NCBI RefSeq assembly: GCF_042186555.1
Contig: NC_133325.1
Location: forward strand, 92,036,982 to 92,100,981
DNA from: Aquarana catesbeiana
Taxonomy: Eukaryota; Chordata; Amphibia; Anura; Ranidae
DNA length: 64,000 bases
Reading direction: 5' to 3'
Positions 28,844 through 39,580 of this stretch are shown here, piece by piece (position 1 is the first letter of the stretch; every line of letters starts with the position of its first letter). The notes below the pieces were generated by a model. That model was not told the origin of the DNA. It worked only from the letters and a program-made list of their open reading frames with translations, and did no database searches. A program made the translations under genes and the position numbers.

Positions 28844-31827
28844 GCGATGGGGGGGAGGGTCCAGAGGCAGAGATAGCCAGCGCGGAAGATATTCCAGAGG
28901 GTAGTATTGGGGGCATTAGTGGTAGGTTAACCAAAGCACAAAAACACAAGGTGAGTATAGTAGCAAGTCCTAGTTGCAATCTCGAAACACCCAATACGAG
29001 GACAATATGCGACCGGTCTAAACTATGTGGCATGTTCACCAATGCCAGGAGCATGGCGGACAAAATGGGTGAACTAGAGATACTGTTGTACGAGGAGGAT
29101 TTGGATTTTGTGGGAATTTCAGAGACCTGGTTCAACAGCTCTCATGATTGGCTGGCAAACATTCAAGGGTATACTCTATACCGCAAGGATAGAGAGGGTA
29201 AAAAAGGGGGAGGGGTATGCCTATATATCAAGAATAATGTACAAGTGAATGTGAGAGATGACATCACTGAGGGAGCTAGAGAGGAGGTGGAATCCTTATG
29301 GGTAGAGCTCCAAAGGGATAAAGCTAAGGGGAAAATAATACTGGGAGTATGCTATAGGCCCCCAAACCTGAGGGAGGAAGTGGAGACGGATCTCCTATCA
29401 CAAATTGGATTAGCAGCAAGAATGGGAAGTGTTATCATAATGGGGGATTTTAATTATCCAGACATAGACTGGGCGGAGGGAACCGCACATTCATTTAAGG
29501 CTCGCCAGTTCCTTAATGTCTTGCAGGACAATTTTATGGGTCAGATGGTAGACGCACCAACTAGAAATAAAACATTACTGGATCTACTGATTACCAACAA
29601 TACAGACCTGATCACGGATGTGGAAATGCGGGGCAATTTAGGTAACAGTGATCACAGGTCAATTAGTTTCAGTATAAATCACACAAATAGGAAACATAAA
29701 GGGAATACAAAGACACTGAATTTCAAAAGAGCCAACTTCCCTAAACTACAAACCTTGCTAAAAGGCATAAACTGGGATAAAATATTAGAAACAAAGAATA
29801 CGGAGGAGAGATGGGTTTGCTTTAAGAGCATATTAAATAAGGGCATTAGCCAATGTATCCCATTGGGTAATAAATTTAAAAGAGCGAACAAAAGTCCTGG
29901 ATGGTTTAACTCCAATGTAAAAATGCATATAAAAGCAAAGGAGAAGGCCTTCAAAAAATACAAGGTTGAGGGATCATCCTCAGCATTCAGACTTTATAAA
30001 GAATGCAACAGGATATGTAAAGGTGCAATTAGGACAGCTAAGATAGAACATGAAAGACACATAGCGGAGGAGAGCAAAAAAAATCCCAAGAAATTCTTTA
30101 AGTATGTAAACAGTAAAAAAGGGAGGACAGACCATATTGGCCCCATAAAGAATGAGGAAGGACATCTGGTTACAAAGGATGGGGAGATGGCGAAGGTATT
30201 GAATTTATTCTTCTCCTCAGTCTTCACGAGTGAATCGGGGGGCTTCAGTAACCAAAACTGCAGTGTTTATCCTCATGACACAACACAGGAAGCACCTCCA
30301 TGGTTAACAGAGGACGGAATTAAAATTAGACTTGAGAAACTTAACATTAATAAATCACCGGGACCAGATGGCTTGCATCCGAGGGTACTTAGGGAACTCA
30401 GTCAAGTGATTGCCAGACCGTTGTTCCTAATTTTTACAGATAGTCTACTGACTGGAATGGTACCAGCTGATTGGAGAAAAGCCAATGTAGCACCTATATT
30501 TAAAAAGGGCCCAAAATACATCCCTGGGAATTACAGACCAGTTAGCCTAACATCGATAGTATGTAAACTCTTGGAGGGGATGATAAGGGACTATATACAG
30601 GATTTTAGTAATACGAACAATATCATTAGCAGTAATCAGCATGGATTCATGAAGAATCGTTCTTGCCAAACCAATCTATTAACCTTCTATGAGGAGGTGA
30701 GTTGCCATCTAGATAAAGGAAGGCCTGTAGACGTGGTGTATCTGGATTTTGCAAAAGCATTTGACACAGTTCCCCATAAACGTTTACTGTACAAAATAAG
30801 GTCTGTTGGCATGGACCATAGGGTGAGTACATGGATTGAAAACTGGCTACAAGGGCGAGTTCAGAGGGTGGTGATAAATGGGGAGTACTCAGAATGGTCA
30901 GGGGTGGGTAGTGGGGTGCCCCAGGGTTCTGTGCTGGGACCAATCCTATTTAATTTGTTCATAAACGATCTGGAGGATGGGATAAACAGTTCAATCTCTG
31001 TATTTGCAGACGATACTAAGCTAAGCAGGGCAATAACTTCTCCGCAGGACGTGGAAACCTTGCAAAAAGACCTGAACAAATTAATGGGGTGGGCGACTAC
31101 ATGGCAAATGAGGTTCAATGTAGAAAAATGTAAAATAATGCATTTGGGTGGCAAAAATATGAATGCAATCTATACACTGGGGGGAGAACCTCTGGGGGAA
31201 TCTAGGATGGAAAAGGACCTGGGGGTCCTAGTGGATGATAGGCTCAGCAATGGCAGGCAATGCCAAGCTGCTGCTAACAAAGCAAACAGAATATTGGCAT
31301 GCATTAAAAGGGGGATCAACTCCAGAGATAAAACGATAATTCTCCCGCTCTACAAGACTCTGGTCCGGCCGCACCTAGAGTATGCGGTCCAGTTCTGGGC
31401 ACCAGTCCTCAGGAAGGATGTACTGGAAATGGAGCGAGTACAAAGAAGGGCAACAAAGCTAATAAAGGGTCTGGAGGATCTTGGTTATGAGGAAAGGTTG
31501 CGAGCACTGAACTTATTCTCTCTGGAGAAGAGACGCTTGAGAGGGGATATGATTTCAATTTACAAATACCGGACTGGTGACCCCTCAATAGGGATAAAAC
31601 TTTTTCGCAGAAGAGAGTTTACCAAGACTCGTGGCCACTCATTAAAATTAGAAGAAAAGAGGTTTAATCTTAAACTACGTAGAGGGTTCTTTACTGTAAG
31701 AGCGGCAAGGATGTGGAATTCCCTTCCACAGGCGGTGGTCTCAGCGGGGAGCATTGATAGCTTCAAGAAACTATTAGATGAGCACCTGAATGACCACAAC
31801 ATACAGGGATATACAATGCAATACTGA
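28843..31827 (+). CDS. CR1 ORF2: endonuclease-reverse transcriptase, intact
   Basis: The frame is open from 28843. The first in-frame ATG is at 29032, almost inside the first endonuclease strand (MFTNARSM), which suggests translation by frameshift from ORF1. The APE endonuclease (about 29035-29690) has NARS, the Glu in SETWF, GDFNYPDIDW and SDHRSI. RT (about 30300-31150) has SPGPDGLHP, NYRPVSL, DFAKAFDTV, GVPQGSVLGP and FADD at 31003-31014. The C-terminal region has GHSLKLE and FFTVRAARMWNSLP. The length and every recognised catalytic residue fit an active CR1 polymerase that makes target-primed cDNA. Confidence 0.9.
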   Translation, partial: GDGGEGPEAEIASAEDIPEGSIGGISGRLTKAQKHKVSIVASPSCNLETPNTRTICDRSKLCGMFTNARSMADKMGELEILLYEEDLDFVGISETWFNSSHDWLANIQGYTLYRKDREGKKGGGVCLYIKNNVQVNVRDDITEGAREEVESLWVELQRDKAKGKIILGVCYRPPNLREEVETDLLSQIGLAARMGSVIIMGDFNYPDIDWAEGTAHSFKARQFLNVLQDNFMGQMVDAPTRNKTLLDLLITNNTDLITDVEMRGNLGNSDHRSISFSINHTNRKHKGNTKTLNFKRANFPKLQTLLKGINWDKILETKNTEERWVCFKSILNKGISQCIPLGNKFKRANKSPGWFNSNVKMHIKAKEKAFKKYKVEGSSSAFRLYKECNRICKGAIRTAKIEHERHIAEESKKNPKKFFKYVNSKKGRTDHIGPIKNEEGHLVTKDGEMAKVLNLFFSSVFTSESGGFSNQNCSVYPHDTTQEAPPWLTEDGIKIRLEKLNINKSPGPDGLHPRVLRELSQVIARPLFLIFTDSLLTGMVPADWRKANVAPIFKKGPKYIPGNYRPVSLTSIVCKLLEGMIRDYIQDFSNTNNIISSNQHGFMKNRSCQTNLLTFYEEVSCHLDKGRPVDVVYLDFAKAFDTVPHKRLLYKIRSVGMDHRVSTWIENWLQGRVQRVVINGEYSEWSGVGSGVPQGSVLGPILFNLFINDLEDGINSSISVFADDTKLSRAITSPQDVETLQKDLNKLMGWATTWQMRFNVEKCKIMHLGGKNMNAIYTLGGEPLGESRMEKDLGVLVDDRLSNGRQCQAAANKANRILACIKRGINSRDKTIILPLYKTLVRPHLEYAVQFWAPVLRKDVLEMERVQRRATKLIKGLEDLGYEERLRALNLFSLEKRRLRGDMISIYKYRTGDPSIGIKLFRRREFTKTRGHSLKLEEKRFNLKLRRGFFTVRAARMWNSLPQAVVSAGSIDSFKKLLDEHLNDHNIQGYTMQY

Positions 31828-31896
31828 CACATAATCACACACATAGGTTGGACTTGATGGACTTGTGTCTTTTTTCAACCTCACCTACTATGTAAG
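31828..31896 (+). other. CR1 3' UTR and terminal motif
   Basis: The sequence has TTGGACTTGATGGACTTGTG followed by TTTTTTCAACCTCACCTACTATGTAA, the hairpin-type 3' end common to vertebrate CR1 copies. Confidence 0.7.
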
Positions 31897-31904
31897 GTTT
31901 TGGA

Positions 31905-32700
31905 CAAAAGTCCCTCCTTCTATGAAAGGATTTTTGGATTGGACAATGAGAAAATGTAATAATTTTTCCATCTGTTCTGCCAATACCCCAAACTGAGATT
32001 GCATCTGACCCATTTGGTCCTGTAAACTACTTCTATTTTTCCAATGAACCTTTGTGGGTGCATTTCGGAATCAGAAGCTTGAGGCTTTTCAGAAATTACT
32101 AGAACCCTTTTATCATCTGGATTGGGTGTAACGTTCCTCTGATTGGGAGGACCGGAGTTTTTAACAACTTCAGTGTGAATACTTTTTGGAGCCTCCAATT
32201 GTCCCTGTTTCTTTTTAAATTGAGCCTCAGCTATTATCTGAGCAGGTCTTTTAAATTTATCCTGAGGCTTGCCACTGTTTTGTAAAACAGTAAAAAGGGA
32301 GGTGCTCTCTGTTATTAGCCAATCCAGACCTTTCCTGGGATTGTACTTCCTGGCCAAAATAACTTTTATTTCATATTTCATAAAATAGTTGGGTGAATAG
32401 TTGGGTGAACTCATTCAAAATTCGGGTTTTTCTCAGCCAGGCTATAGGCATTCTTGAGAACTATTAAAAATTCTCTGGGACTTTGATTCGGCCTACATTT
32501 TAAAATTTAAAGTGTCCTTCTGGCAGCAATAGCTGACTTTTAGAGACCAAGTTCTGTCTTTATTTACCATTCTTCTTTGATATAAGATATCACCTGATAT
32601 TTTACCAATTCTCAGTTTTTTCTGTGATGAAGACCAATTTAATTTTCTGCATCAGCAGGACCGGCTACACTAGAAATATCTTCAGTGTCAGTCATTTTTC
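31905..32700 (-). pseudogene. ERV-like gag remnant (second ERV)
   Basis: Minus-strand sequence from an ATG at about 32696 is interrupted by stops. It contains a SPREFLIVLKNAYSL-type capsid stretch near 32450-32490, then a frame (31920-32414) with ARKYNPRKGLDWLI and a lysine/glutamine-rich tail. The identification as retroviral gag rests on the capsid-like stretch and on the primer-binding site found 125 bp upstream. Confidence is moderate. Confidence 0.45.
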
Positions 32701-32822
32701 AATATTGCAACAATGGCAATATCAAAAAATAAAAAAATATTATTATTTTTATAATTTTAAATGACAATAAAATATATATAAAATTTGCACAATTATATCA
32801 CTTGTTTCAAACTTTGACAGAT

Positions 32823-32838
32823 CTCGCTGGGGCCTCCA
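32823..32838 (-). promoter_or_regulatory. tRNA-Thr type retroviral primer-binding site
   Basis: On the minus strand the sequence reads TGGAGGCCCCAGCGAG, which from memory is complementary to the 3' end of a vertebrate tRNA-Thr (UGU anticodon). It starts with TGG, as a site pairing with the tRNA CCA end must. It lies upstream of the gag remnant, with candidate LTR sequence on the other side (32844 onward). Confidence 0.55.
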
Positions 32839-32843
32839 TAATA

Positions 32844-33185
32844 TGTCAAATGTTTATACTGAAATATTAAACCAGTATTATATTTACTGAATTATGCAAA
32901 ATCTGTGTTTAAGGAGATTTTCACATTTTTCTACAATTTAACCAATTAATTCAAGTTTGTTTATCCATGCTAATTTGAAAACGAGTGAGTACAACAATGT
33001 GCTAAAAATATATATATATATTAACTAAAATTCAGTGTAGAATAATATCAGATATATTTGGTGATATACAAAAAGATATATCATTTCAAATATCAAATAT
33101 ATGGGTGATACAGATGATAATACATTTTACCACAATCTCTTGTTACAACATCTCATATTTCAACGCCCACAAATGTTTGATAGCA
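32844..33185 (-). repeat. Probable LTR of the second ERV, AT-rich, interrupted
   Basis: Minus-strand sequence ending TTTGACA just before the primer-binding site should be U5 of an LTR. It is very AT-rich and is broken by a MITE near 33190. Pieces between 33487 and 33590 may belong to it. Confidence 0.35.
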
Positions 33186-33189
33186 GGTT

Positions 33190-33486
33190 CTCAAATTTTC
33201 CGCCAACAAAACTTTGTTGTCGGAAAGTCCGATCGTGTGTACACAAGTCTGCGCACAAAAGTTCACACATGCTCGGAATCAAGCAGAAGGATCCGCACTG
33301 GCTATTGAACTTCCTTTTTCTCGGCTCGTCGTACGTCTTGTATGTCACCGCGTTTCTCATGTTCGGAATTGTTGGCCCACATTTGTGTGACCGTGTGTAT
33401 GCAAGACAAGTTTGAGCCAACAACCTTCGAACAAAAATCCATGGTTTTGTTGGCGGAAAGTCTGATCGTGTGTACAGGGCATTAGA
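33190..33486. mobile_element. MITE with TCGGAAAGTCCGATCGTGTG termini
   Basis: Inverted copies of GTCGGAAAGTCCGATCGTGTGT-like sequence lie at about 33218-33241 and 33452-33477. The right end CGTGTGTACAGGGCATTA matches the MITE at 961-1291. The left end is rearranged. Confidence 0.6.
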
Positions 33487-33594
33487 CTTAGTAATCCTTT
33501 GGTAAATTCAGTTATCATGCCTATAACTACTCCAATATAATTTACTAAGATATTGGGGATTATTGTTAATATGATTGCTTGCAGTGTATAATAT

Positions 33595-34006
33595 TGTCTG
33601 GGCTGGGCTCAGCCCTTCCTTCTCTGAGCTGGCGGCTCAGCTGTTGGCTAATTGCCAGCTCCCATCTCTCTCCGCAAGTTACTCAGCTGTTGTTGATATC
33701 CTGCTCGTCAGTCCTGCCTACTTAAGCCGTCCAGTTCAGAGGAGCTCTGCCTTCGCCTTGGTCAACATCACAAGAAACAGCTCCTGCATTCTCGATTAAA
33801 GACTGGCTTTGCTGACATCCCTTCTCGCTACAGATCCTGCTTGCTGTTCCACTACTTTGATCCCTGACTTCTGGCTTGGCTGACTATTTGTTCTGGTTAC
33901 TGAACTTTGGCTATGTTTTGACTGTGTTTGTTCTTTTTACTTTTATTATTAAACAAGTGTAATGTAACTGTACTTCTGTCTCAGTCTGATTTCTTGCTTT
34001 CTGACA
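33595..34006 (+). repeat. Solo LTR of gypsy family 2/3 with target duplication AATAT
   Basis: This 412-bp LTR begins TGTCTGGGCTGGGCTC and ends TTTCTGACA. AATAT stands at 33590-33594 and 34007-34011. It has CTTAAG near the promoter position and ATTAAA near the 3' end. A full element was reduced to one LTR by recombination. Confidence 0.88.
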
Positions 34007-34011
34007 AATAT

Positions 34012-35025
34012 ATAGTATTTTGAAAACACAGTTTATAAAAACACACTATTTGCCGACAACTGCATAAAGAAAACAAGGCTACACAACTAATACTAAAGGC
34101 CTTTTCTCAATTTCCATGAAGCATCTTCCTAGTTTCTGCCTACAACCAAAGCTTATCCTCCCCCATTTTGCAAAATTCAAAATGCAACCCACCACAAATG
34201 TTTGGCAGTTTTTTGACTCCACTTCTCAAACAACTACAGCCAAGGTAGCCAACATATTTCACTTCCCTATCTCCTTACCTGTTCACCCTAAACAACAGTT
34301 TATATTATGCCAACAAAATCACACACACATACACATACATAAATGAAAAAAGTGTTTGGGCAATCACAATAATCTAATGTGTCAGCTTGCGAGATAGGAT
34401 TCAGTCTCCTTGGAGATTAACAGCTGACTTAAGAACAAAGATACATCTAAGTGTACTAAAGCCACCTTAGGTTATTATGACATTTTGAAAACTATTTGAC
34501 ATTTGCCTTATTTGTTTATGCCACTGCTAAGCTAAACTGAAATGATGGCTCGGCCAAAGCACTGAATTGGTGGAAATAATATAAACACTCATCGGTCAGC
34601 AAATACACAGGAGCCCTCAGGTGTCTCTACAATGGCTTCTGTTGTTATACTTTACAAAGACGATTCTGTCTTTTAATTCTGATAAGACATTACATTGGAA
34701 AAAGATAAATGGGATTACACATTTCTGCAGCACAATAATAAAGGAATCATTCAAGATCGGAAAAAAGTCTTAATGAGTCTAAAGCAAAAGCTGCTTGATT
34801 GTCAACCAAGTCTAAAATAAGAGCTATATGGTTTGCAAGAAGATGCTAATTTTGAGTGTCTTTTCATCATTTTGTTCTGTTTAAATACAGCTCTCTGATT
34901 TCTCTTTCAAACATGTTTTAACCTAATATTGTATGCATCTACAAACCTACACTAATTGCCAACAGGCCCTCCACTCATAGTAAATCTATACAGGGCATTG
35001 TTTAGCTATTACACTGCTAATTTAA
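34012..35025. other. AT-rich interval without recognised features
   Basis: I see no long frame with protein-like character, no repeat structure and no RNA gene here. Part may continue the second ERV's LTR. Confidence 0.4.
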
Positions 35026-35530
35026 GGGCTAGTTCACCTTTACCAAAAAAATTGCCTATGCAAGTAAGGGGCGTCTGCAGATTAAAACAAAACTGTTCAG
35101 CTTTGTTTAAAGTTAAATAATGTCCTTACTATAGGTGTAGGCCATTTACGTACCTCCCAAAGCCTGGCTGAAAAACTCCCAGAGATGGCATCATCCTGTC
35201 CTGCCTTGTTGCTAGGATGTTGTTAAGACACTCCTAGCCAATTCAACACCCCCCCCCCTGCCTGCACTCTCTCCCCTGTTGCAATAGTTTTGAGCTTAGA
35301 GATGCTGTGAGGAGTAACAGCTGGGAGTGTCTTAGCAACATCCTAGCTACAAAGCAGTACAGGATGATGCCATCTCTGGGAGTTTTTCAGCCAGGCTCTG
35401 GGAGGTACACAAATGACCTACACCTATAGCAACAGCATTATCCAACTTTATTCAAAGCTACGTAGTTTGTTATTATCTACAGATACCCTCTACAAGCATA
35501 AGCAGTTTTTTGGTAATGGTAAACTAACCC
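35026..35530. mobile_element. Palindromic foldback MITE, 505 bp
   Basis: Most of the left half (GGGCTAGTTCACCTTTACC..., CTCCCAGAGATGGCATCATC) returns inverted in the right half (...GATGATGCCATCTCTGGGAG, GGTAATGGTAAACTAACCC). The inverted arms are about 200 bp around a C-rich centre. No coding capacity exists. The target duplication is unclear; TTAA-like bases occur at both ends. Confidence 0.8.
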
Positions 35531-36160
35531 ATTAAAAACAAAGTCTAGTTGTCTGCACTTCCACTGGGAAGATTCACCCTCACTTCCTGTCCTAGTCACA
35601 CAGTTCCAATATGAACAGTTAGTGATAGCAACAAAAGCACATTTATTAAGTATAGTGGGAAGGGATCTGAATGTGTCTTCTATTTCAGTGACACCTACAC
35701 CTTTCTTTCCCTATGGTTACCAGGGCAGGAAGCCACCCCTCCCAGGAGAACACAGTGATAATTGCTAGTAGCTATAGCTGGTGGTAATAATTGTATGCTA
35801 AAACTCAGACATGCTGGTTGTACCAAAGTCAATCGATGGATCGACTTGGGTACAATCAGCCTACCTATGGATGGACAAACAAATGGCAATGACCCCAACC
35901 TATAACTAACCTATGCAGCAAGGAGCACAGTGAAGGGCAACGCATGTCAAAAAGCAAACAAACTTCCCAGCTTACTTACCAGTCAGCCCTAAACATTTCA
36001 AATTGACCCTAAGACTTTACATTAAAAACAAGGGGTTTAGATTGCATATATTTGCAAATATATGCATGAGCTGCAGCAGCCATGTCATGGCACTCCAGTG
36101 TACTGCAGTCCAGTTGTTGAATTGGTGTGAAATGGGGTCCTAAAGAAGACCAAAAACCTT
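35531..36160. other. Unassigned interval
   Basis: Short minus-strand frames only. I recognise no conserved motif or repeat. Confidence 0.3.
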
Positions 36161-36164
36161 TTTC

Positions 36165-36310
36165 AAAGCAGAGCTCCACCCAAAAGGGAAAGCTCCACTT
36201 ATTTGCCCCCCCTTCCGCTGCCACATTTGGAACCTTTCAGGGGGAGTGTGTACCTGGTTTTGACAGGTACCTGCTCCCACTTTCGGCTGACTTCTCTGCG
36301 GCAAAGTCAC
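36165..36310. mobile_element. Fragment of the AAGCAGAG...CACCC MITE family
   Basis: The start AAAGCAGAGCTCCACCCAAAAG and the inner TGCCACATTTGGAACCTTTC match, on the opposite strand, the end of the MITE at 55498-55955. This copy is truncated. Confidence 0.55.
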
Positions 36311-36880
36311 CTAGAAGTTCAGGTGATTTGGGTCTTTTTCACCCAGAGGTGTGTGAGGAGCAGCTGCTGCGGTGTAGGCCTGAAGCCTGAGACCTAGCCA
36401 TGTGTTCAGGGGCATGTGAGAGGAAGTTGCCAGAGAGACAACACCTCTTGTTGTCTGTGGCATGCCGAGAGGGATGGAGTTCTGAGGAAGTGCCAGAGGA
36501 GACTCTTCGTAAGCTGGGGACTATGAAGTGGCTGGGAAAGCTTCAGGAGAGAACTCATCCAAGGAAATTCAGTGGGATGCTATGAGTTGAGTTTATTGCT
36601 ATAGGAGACAGCTGTTGCTACAATGTACAGATTGCTGGATTCAGCTTAAAGGCACTCTTTCTGTACTGCTGTCTGCCTTTTTCTACATTTTGTCTGAGGA
36701 GTCTTCCGGTCTGCTAGTCTGCTATTCTATTTGACCAAAGGGTGTCCTGTGCCCTACCCCTCTCTCCCACATTTTCCTGTTTAGAGGAATAAACCTCTCT
36801 TTGTTCATTCTCAATCAGCCATCACTCCAGGCATACTGACTCTTTGACACAACTTTTTCCTCTTCATTTGGGTGATTAAC
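36311..36880 (+). other. Unassigned, with poly(A) signal
   Basis: An AATAAA at about 36788-36793 follows a pyrimidine-rich stretch. A retroelement 3' end or LTR is possible, but there is no partner copy. Confidence 0.25.
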
Positions 36881-37024
36881 GGTGCTTACTATCTATGGTC
36901 CTGCATGTGCAGAGAGCTGATCTGCATTTTGGCTACACCTACTTCAGGTCTGCCGGGTGTGATAATATACGCTGCTGGGATTCGCGCATTATATATAACT
37001 TTGCAAAAAGGTAATTTTTCTTCT

Positions 37025-37300
37025 TCACTGAAGTGCGCTGATGAGGCTGCATTGATGGGCACTGATGGGCATTGATAAGGTTGCACTGATGGACATTGAT
37101 AAGGCTGCACTGATGGGCACTGATGAGACGACATTGATGGGCACTGATATGGCTACACTGATGAGGCAGCACTAATGGGCACTGATAAGGCGGCACTGAT
37201 AGGAACCGATGACGAGGCACTGACAAGGCTGTACTGATGAGGCAGCATTGATGGGCACTGATAAACTGCACTAACATGCATATGTTGATAATCAGTGCCC
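37025..37300 (+). repeat. Degenerate GGCACTGATGAGGCTGCATT minisatellite
   Basis: Short units of the type GCACTGATGAGGCTGCATTGAT repeat with variation. The surrounding DNA ends in GTGGTTAA at 37556, in the manner of a TTAA-type MITE containing an internal minisatellite. Confidence 0.75.
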
Positions 37301-37565
37301 TGATTATCAGTGTAAACAATGTACTCACTGTGCCCTGTCAGATCGGCTCTCCATTCCTTGTACCTGTGTAAAAAAAGGAGATCCGATAACCGGCAAGTCT
37401 GTTTACATGTGTCCAAAGCACACCTTGCAATCCCAGAGCACGCCCCAGGGCGCAGATGGGGGGCCACCACATGGGAGGATGTCCATGGATGTCCTTCCAG
37501 AACTGGAGGTCCACGCTGTAGCCAAATTTTGGCTATAGCATGGGCAGAAAGTGGTTAAAAATGCC

Positions 37566-38094
37566 TTAAAGCGGTAGTAAACTCTCCAAAAGATACATGA
37601 TTGAAACAATATTCAAATCAAAATATGTATGTACAATAAACTGGGCACTAAGAGTATGCCCAAAAATCGTTCTGTCATAAATCCTTATATTAGAAACGCT
37701 GCTGCTCGATATTAGCTGGCGCTATACCAACTCTGGTCTTCCGCATCTGTCTTCTAATTTACTTCCGCCCGCATAGCTTTTCCAATCCATAATCCCAGGC
37801 GTGCGCAGTTATAGCATTATCCAAGCCTCTTCTTTGTTTGCGGTTACTATGGAAACGAAGTCTAGCGAATCGGAGAATATCCTGTTGCTGTCTTACTCAA
37901 GAATCGAGGTAATACAGTAAGCAGACAAATTCCCCATATGATTACCTCCTGGAGTAGGCAGGTGAGCAGGACGATGTGTCTTTACACTACATGTGCATTT
38001 CCCCTACATTTTAAACACAGGTCTAAAACTCATATATGTATATAATTTCATAAATATATTGCATTAATAAAATATTTTTTGATAAATTGATAAA
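37566..38094. mobile_element. TTAA-type MITE start and AT-rich flank
   Basis: TTAAAGCGGTAGTAAACTC begins at 37566 and resembles the TTAAAGCGGAG end of the MITE at 55498. The other end is not identified. Confidence 0.4.
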
Positions 38095-38096
38095 TA

Positions 38097-38757
38097 CAGT
38101 GACTTAAAAAATATTTATACCCCTTGACATTTTCCACATTTTGCCATGTTACAACCAAAAACGTAAATGTATTTTATTAGGATTTTATGTGATAAACCAA
38201 CACAAAGTGGCGCATTATTGTGAAGTGGAAGGAAAATGATTAAATGGTTTTAAATTTTTTTTTTATAAATAAATATCTGAAAAGTGTGGCATGCATTTGT
38301 ATTCAGCCCCTTTACTCTGATACCCCTAACTAAAATCTAGTGGAACCAGATGCTTTCAGAAGTTACCTAATTAATAAATAGGGTCCACCTGTGTGTAATT
38401 TAATCCCAGTATAAATACAGCTGTTCTGTGAAGCCCTCGGAGGTTTGTTAGAGAACCTTAGTGAACAAACCGCATCATGAAGGCCAAGGAACACACCACA
38501 CAAGTTAAGAATAATGTTGTGGAGAAGTTTAAAGCAGGGTTAGATTATAAAAAAATATACCACACTTTGAACATCTCATGGAGCACTGTTCAATTCATCA
38601 TTCGAAAATGGAAAGAGTATGGCACAACTGCAAGCCTACCAAGACATGGCCATCCACCTAAACTGACAGGCCAAGCAAGGAGAACATTAATCAGAGAAAC
38701 AGCCAAGAGGCCCATGGTAACTCTGGAGGAGATGCAGAGATCCACAGCTCAGGTGGG
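38097..38757 (+). mobile_element. Tc1-like transposon, 5' half, cut by gypsy
   Basis: A TA dinucleotide (38095-38096) precedes CAGTGACTTAAAAAATATTT, the usual start of this family. The 5' leader and the first part of the transposase follow. The sequence stops at the gypsy LTR at 38758, and the rest of the transposon is not found on the far side. Confidence 0.8.
38477..38757 (+). pseudogene. Tc1 transposase N-terminus
   Basis: About 94 residues from ATG 38477 make up the paired-type DNA-binding region: a first helix-turn-helix (VVEKFKAGLDYKKI, STVQFIIRKWK), a GRPR-like SLPRHGHPPKL hook, and the start of the second helix-turn-helix. The DDE catalytic domain is missing, because the gypsy LTR takes over at 38758. 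Confidence 0.85.
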
Positions 38758-39181
38758 TGTCAGAAACCATGAATCAGACTGTGTCAGAAGTACAGTTAAA
38801 TCTCACTTGTTTAATAATAATAAAAAAAAGTTAAACAGAGTAAATGTAGTCAAAACATAGCCAGAGTTCAGGAACCTGGAACAGATAGTCAGACAAGCCA
38901 AAACGTCAGGGAGCCAGAGATGAGCATAGTAGAACAGGAAGCAGGATCTGGAGCCATAAGAAATGTCAGCCAAGCAAGTCTTTAACAGGAACACAGGAAA
39001 GCATCTCTAGAGATGTGCCCAAGGCAAAGGCAGAGATTATCTGGGCTGTACGGCTTAAGTAGGCAGAATGACGATCAGGATATCATCAACAGGTGAGTCA
39101 CTGCGGAGAGATAGGAGCTGGCAATTAGCTGACGGCTGAGCAGCCAGCTCAGAGAAGGAAGGGCTGAGCCCAGCCTTGACA
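38758..39181 (-). repeat. 3' LTR of the deleted gypsy element
   Basis: The LTR begins TGTCAGAAACC and ends CAGCCTTGACA on the plus strand. It matches 42770-43181 with considerable divergence, so the insertion is old. Confidence 0.85.
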
Positions 39182-39192
39182 GTAACCCCTCC

Positions 39193-39430
39193 TTAATGAC
39201 CCCTCCCCCTTGGAGGACCACCAGGCTTGAGGGGAAAACATCTATGAAAATCACGAAGAAGGACAGGGGCATGTACGTCTGAGGATGAGACCCAAGAGCG
39301 TTCCTCCGGACTGTAACCTTTCCAATGCATCAGGTACTGTATGCGCCCACGGAACCTATGGTAGTCAATAATGGACTGTACTTCATACTCCTCAGTTAGG
39401 ATGAGGCACCGAGGTGGTAAAGCGGTTGCA
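39193..39430 (-). pseudogene. gypsy chromodomain (minus strand)
   Basis: Minus-strand sequence encodes a chromodomain like that at 19820-20000, ending in PLKPGGPPRGRGH and the TAA at 39193-39195. The polypurine stretch GGAGGGGTTAC then leads into the LTR. Confidence 0.7.
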
Positions 39431-39580
39431 GACCAAAGGTTTTAATAAGGAGACATGAAATACATTTGAGATATGCATATTAGAAGGAAGGTCTAATGCG
39501 TAAGCCACTGGGTTAATCCTGCGAAGAATATGGAAAGGCCCAATAATCTGAGGTGCAAACTTCAGAGAGGGAGCACTAAG

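Larger units (their letters stand above)
23657..31896 (+). mobile_element. Full-length CR1-clade LINE, coding-intact
   Basis: The components are a 5'-UTR monomer array 23657-27536, a unique GT-rich leader 27537-27862, ORF1 27863-28843, ORF2 to 31827, and a short 3' UTR ending CTACTATGTAA. CR1 elements copy their RNA into new sites with their own endonuclease and RT. No stop or frameshift is seen in either ORF apart from the programmed-looking junction at 28834-28843, so the copy may be competent. Confidence 0.85.
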
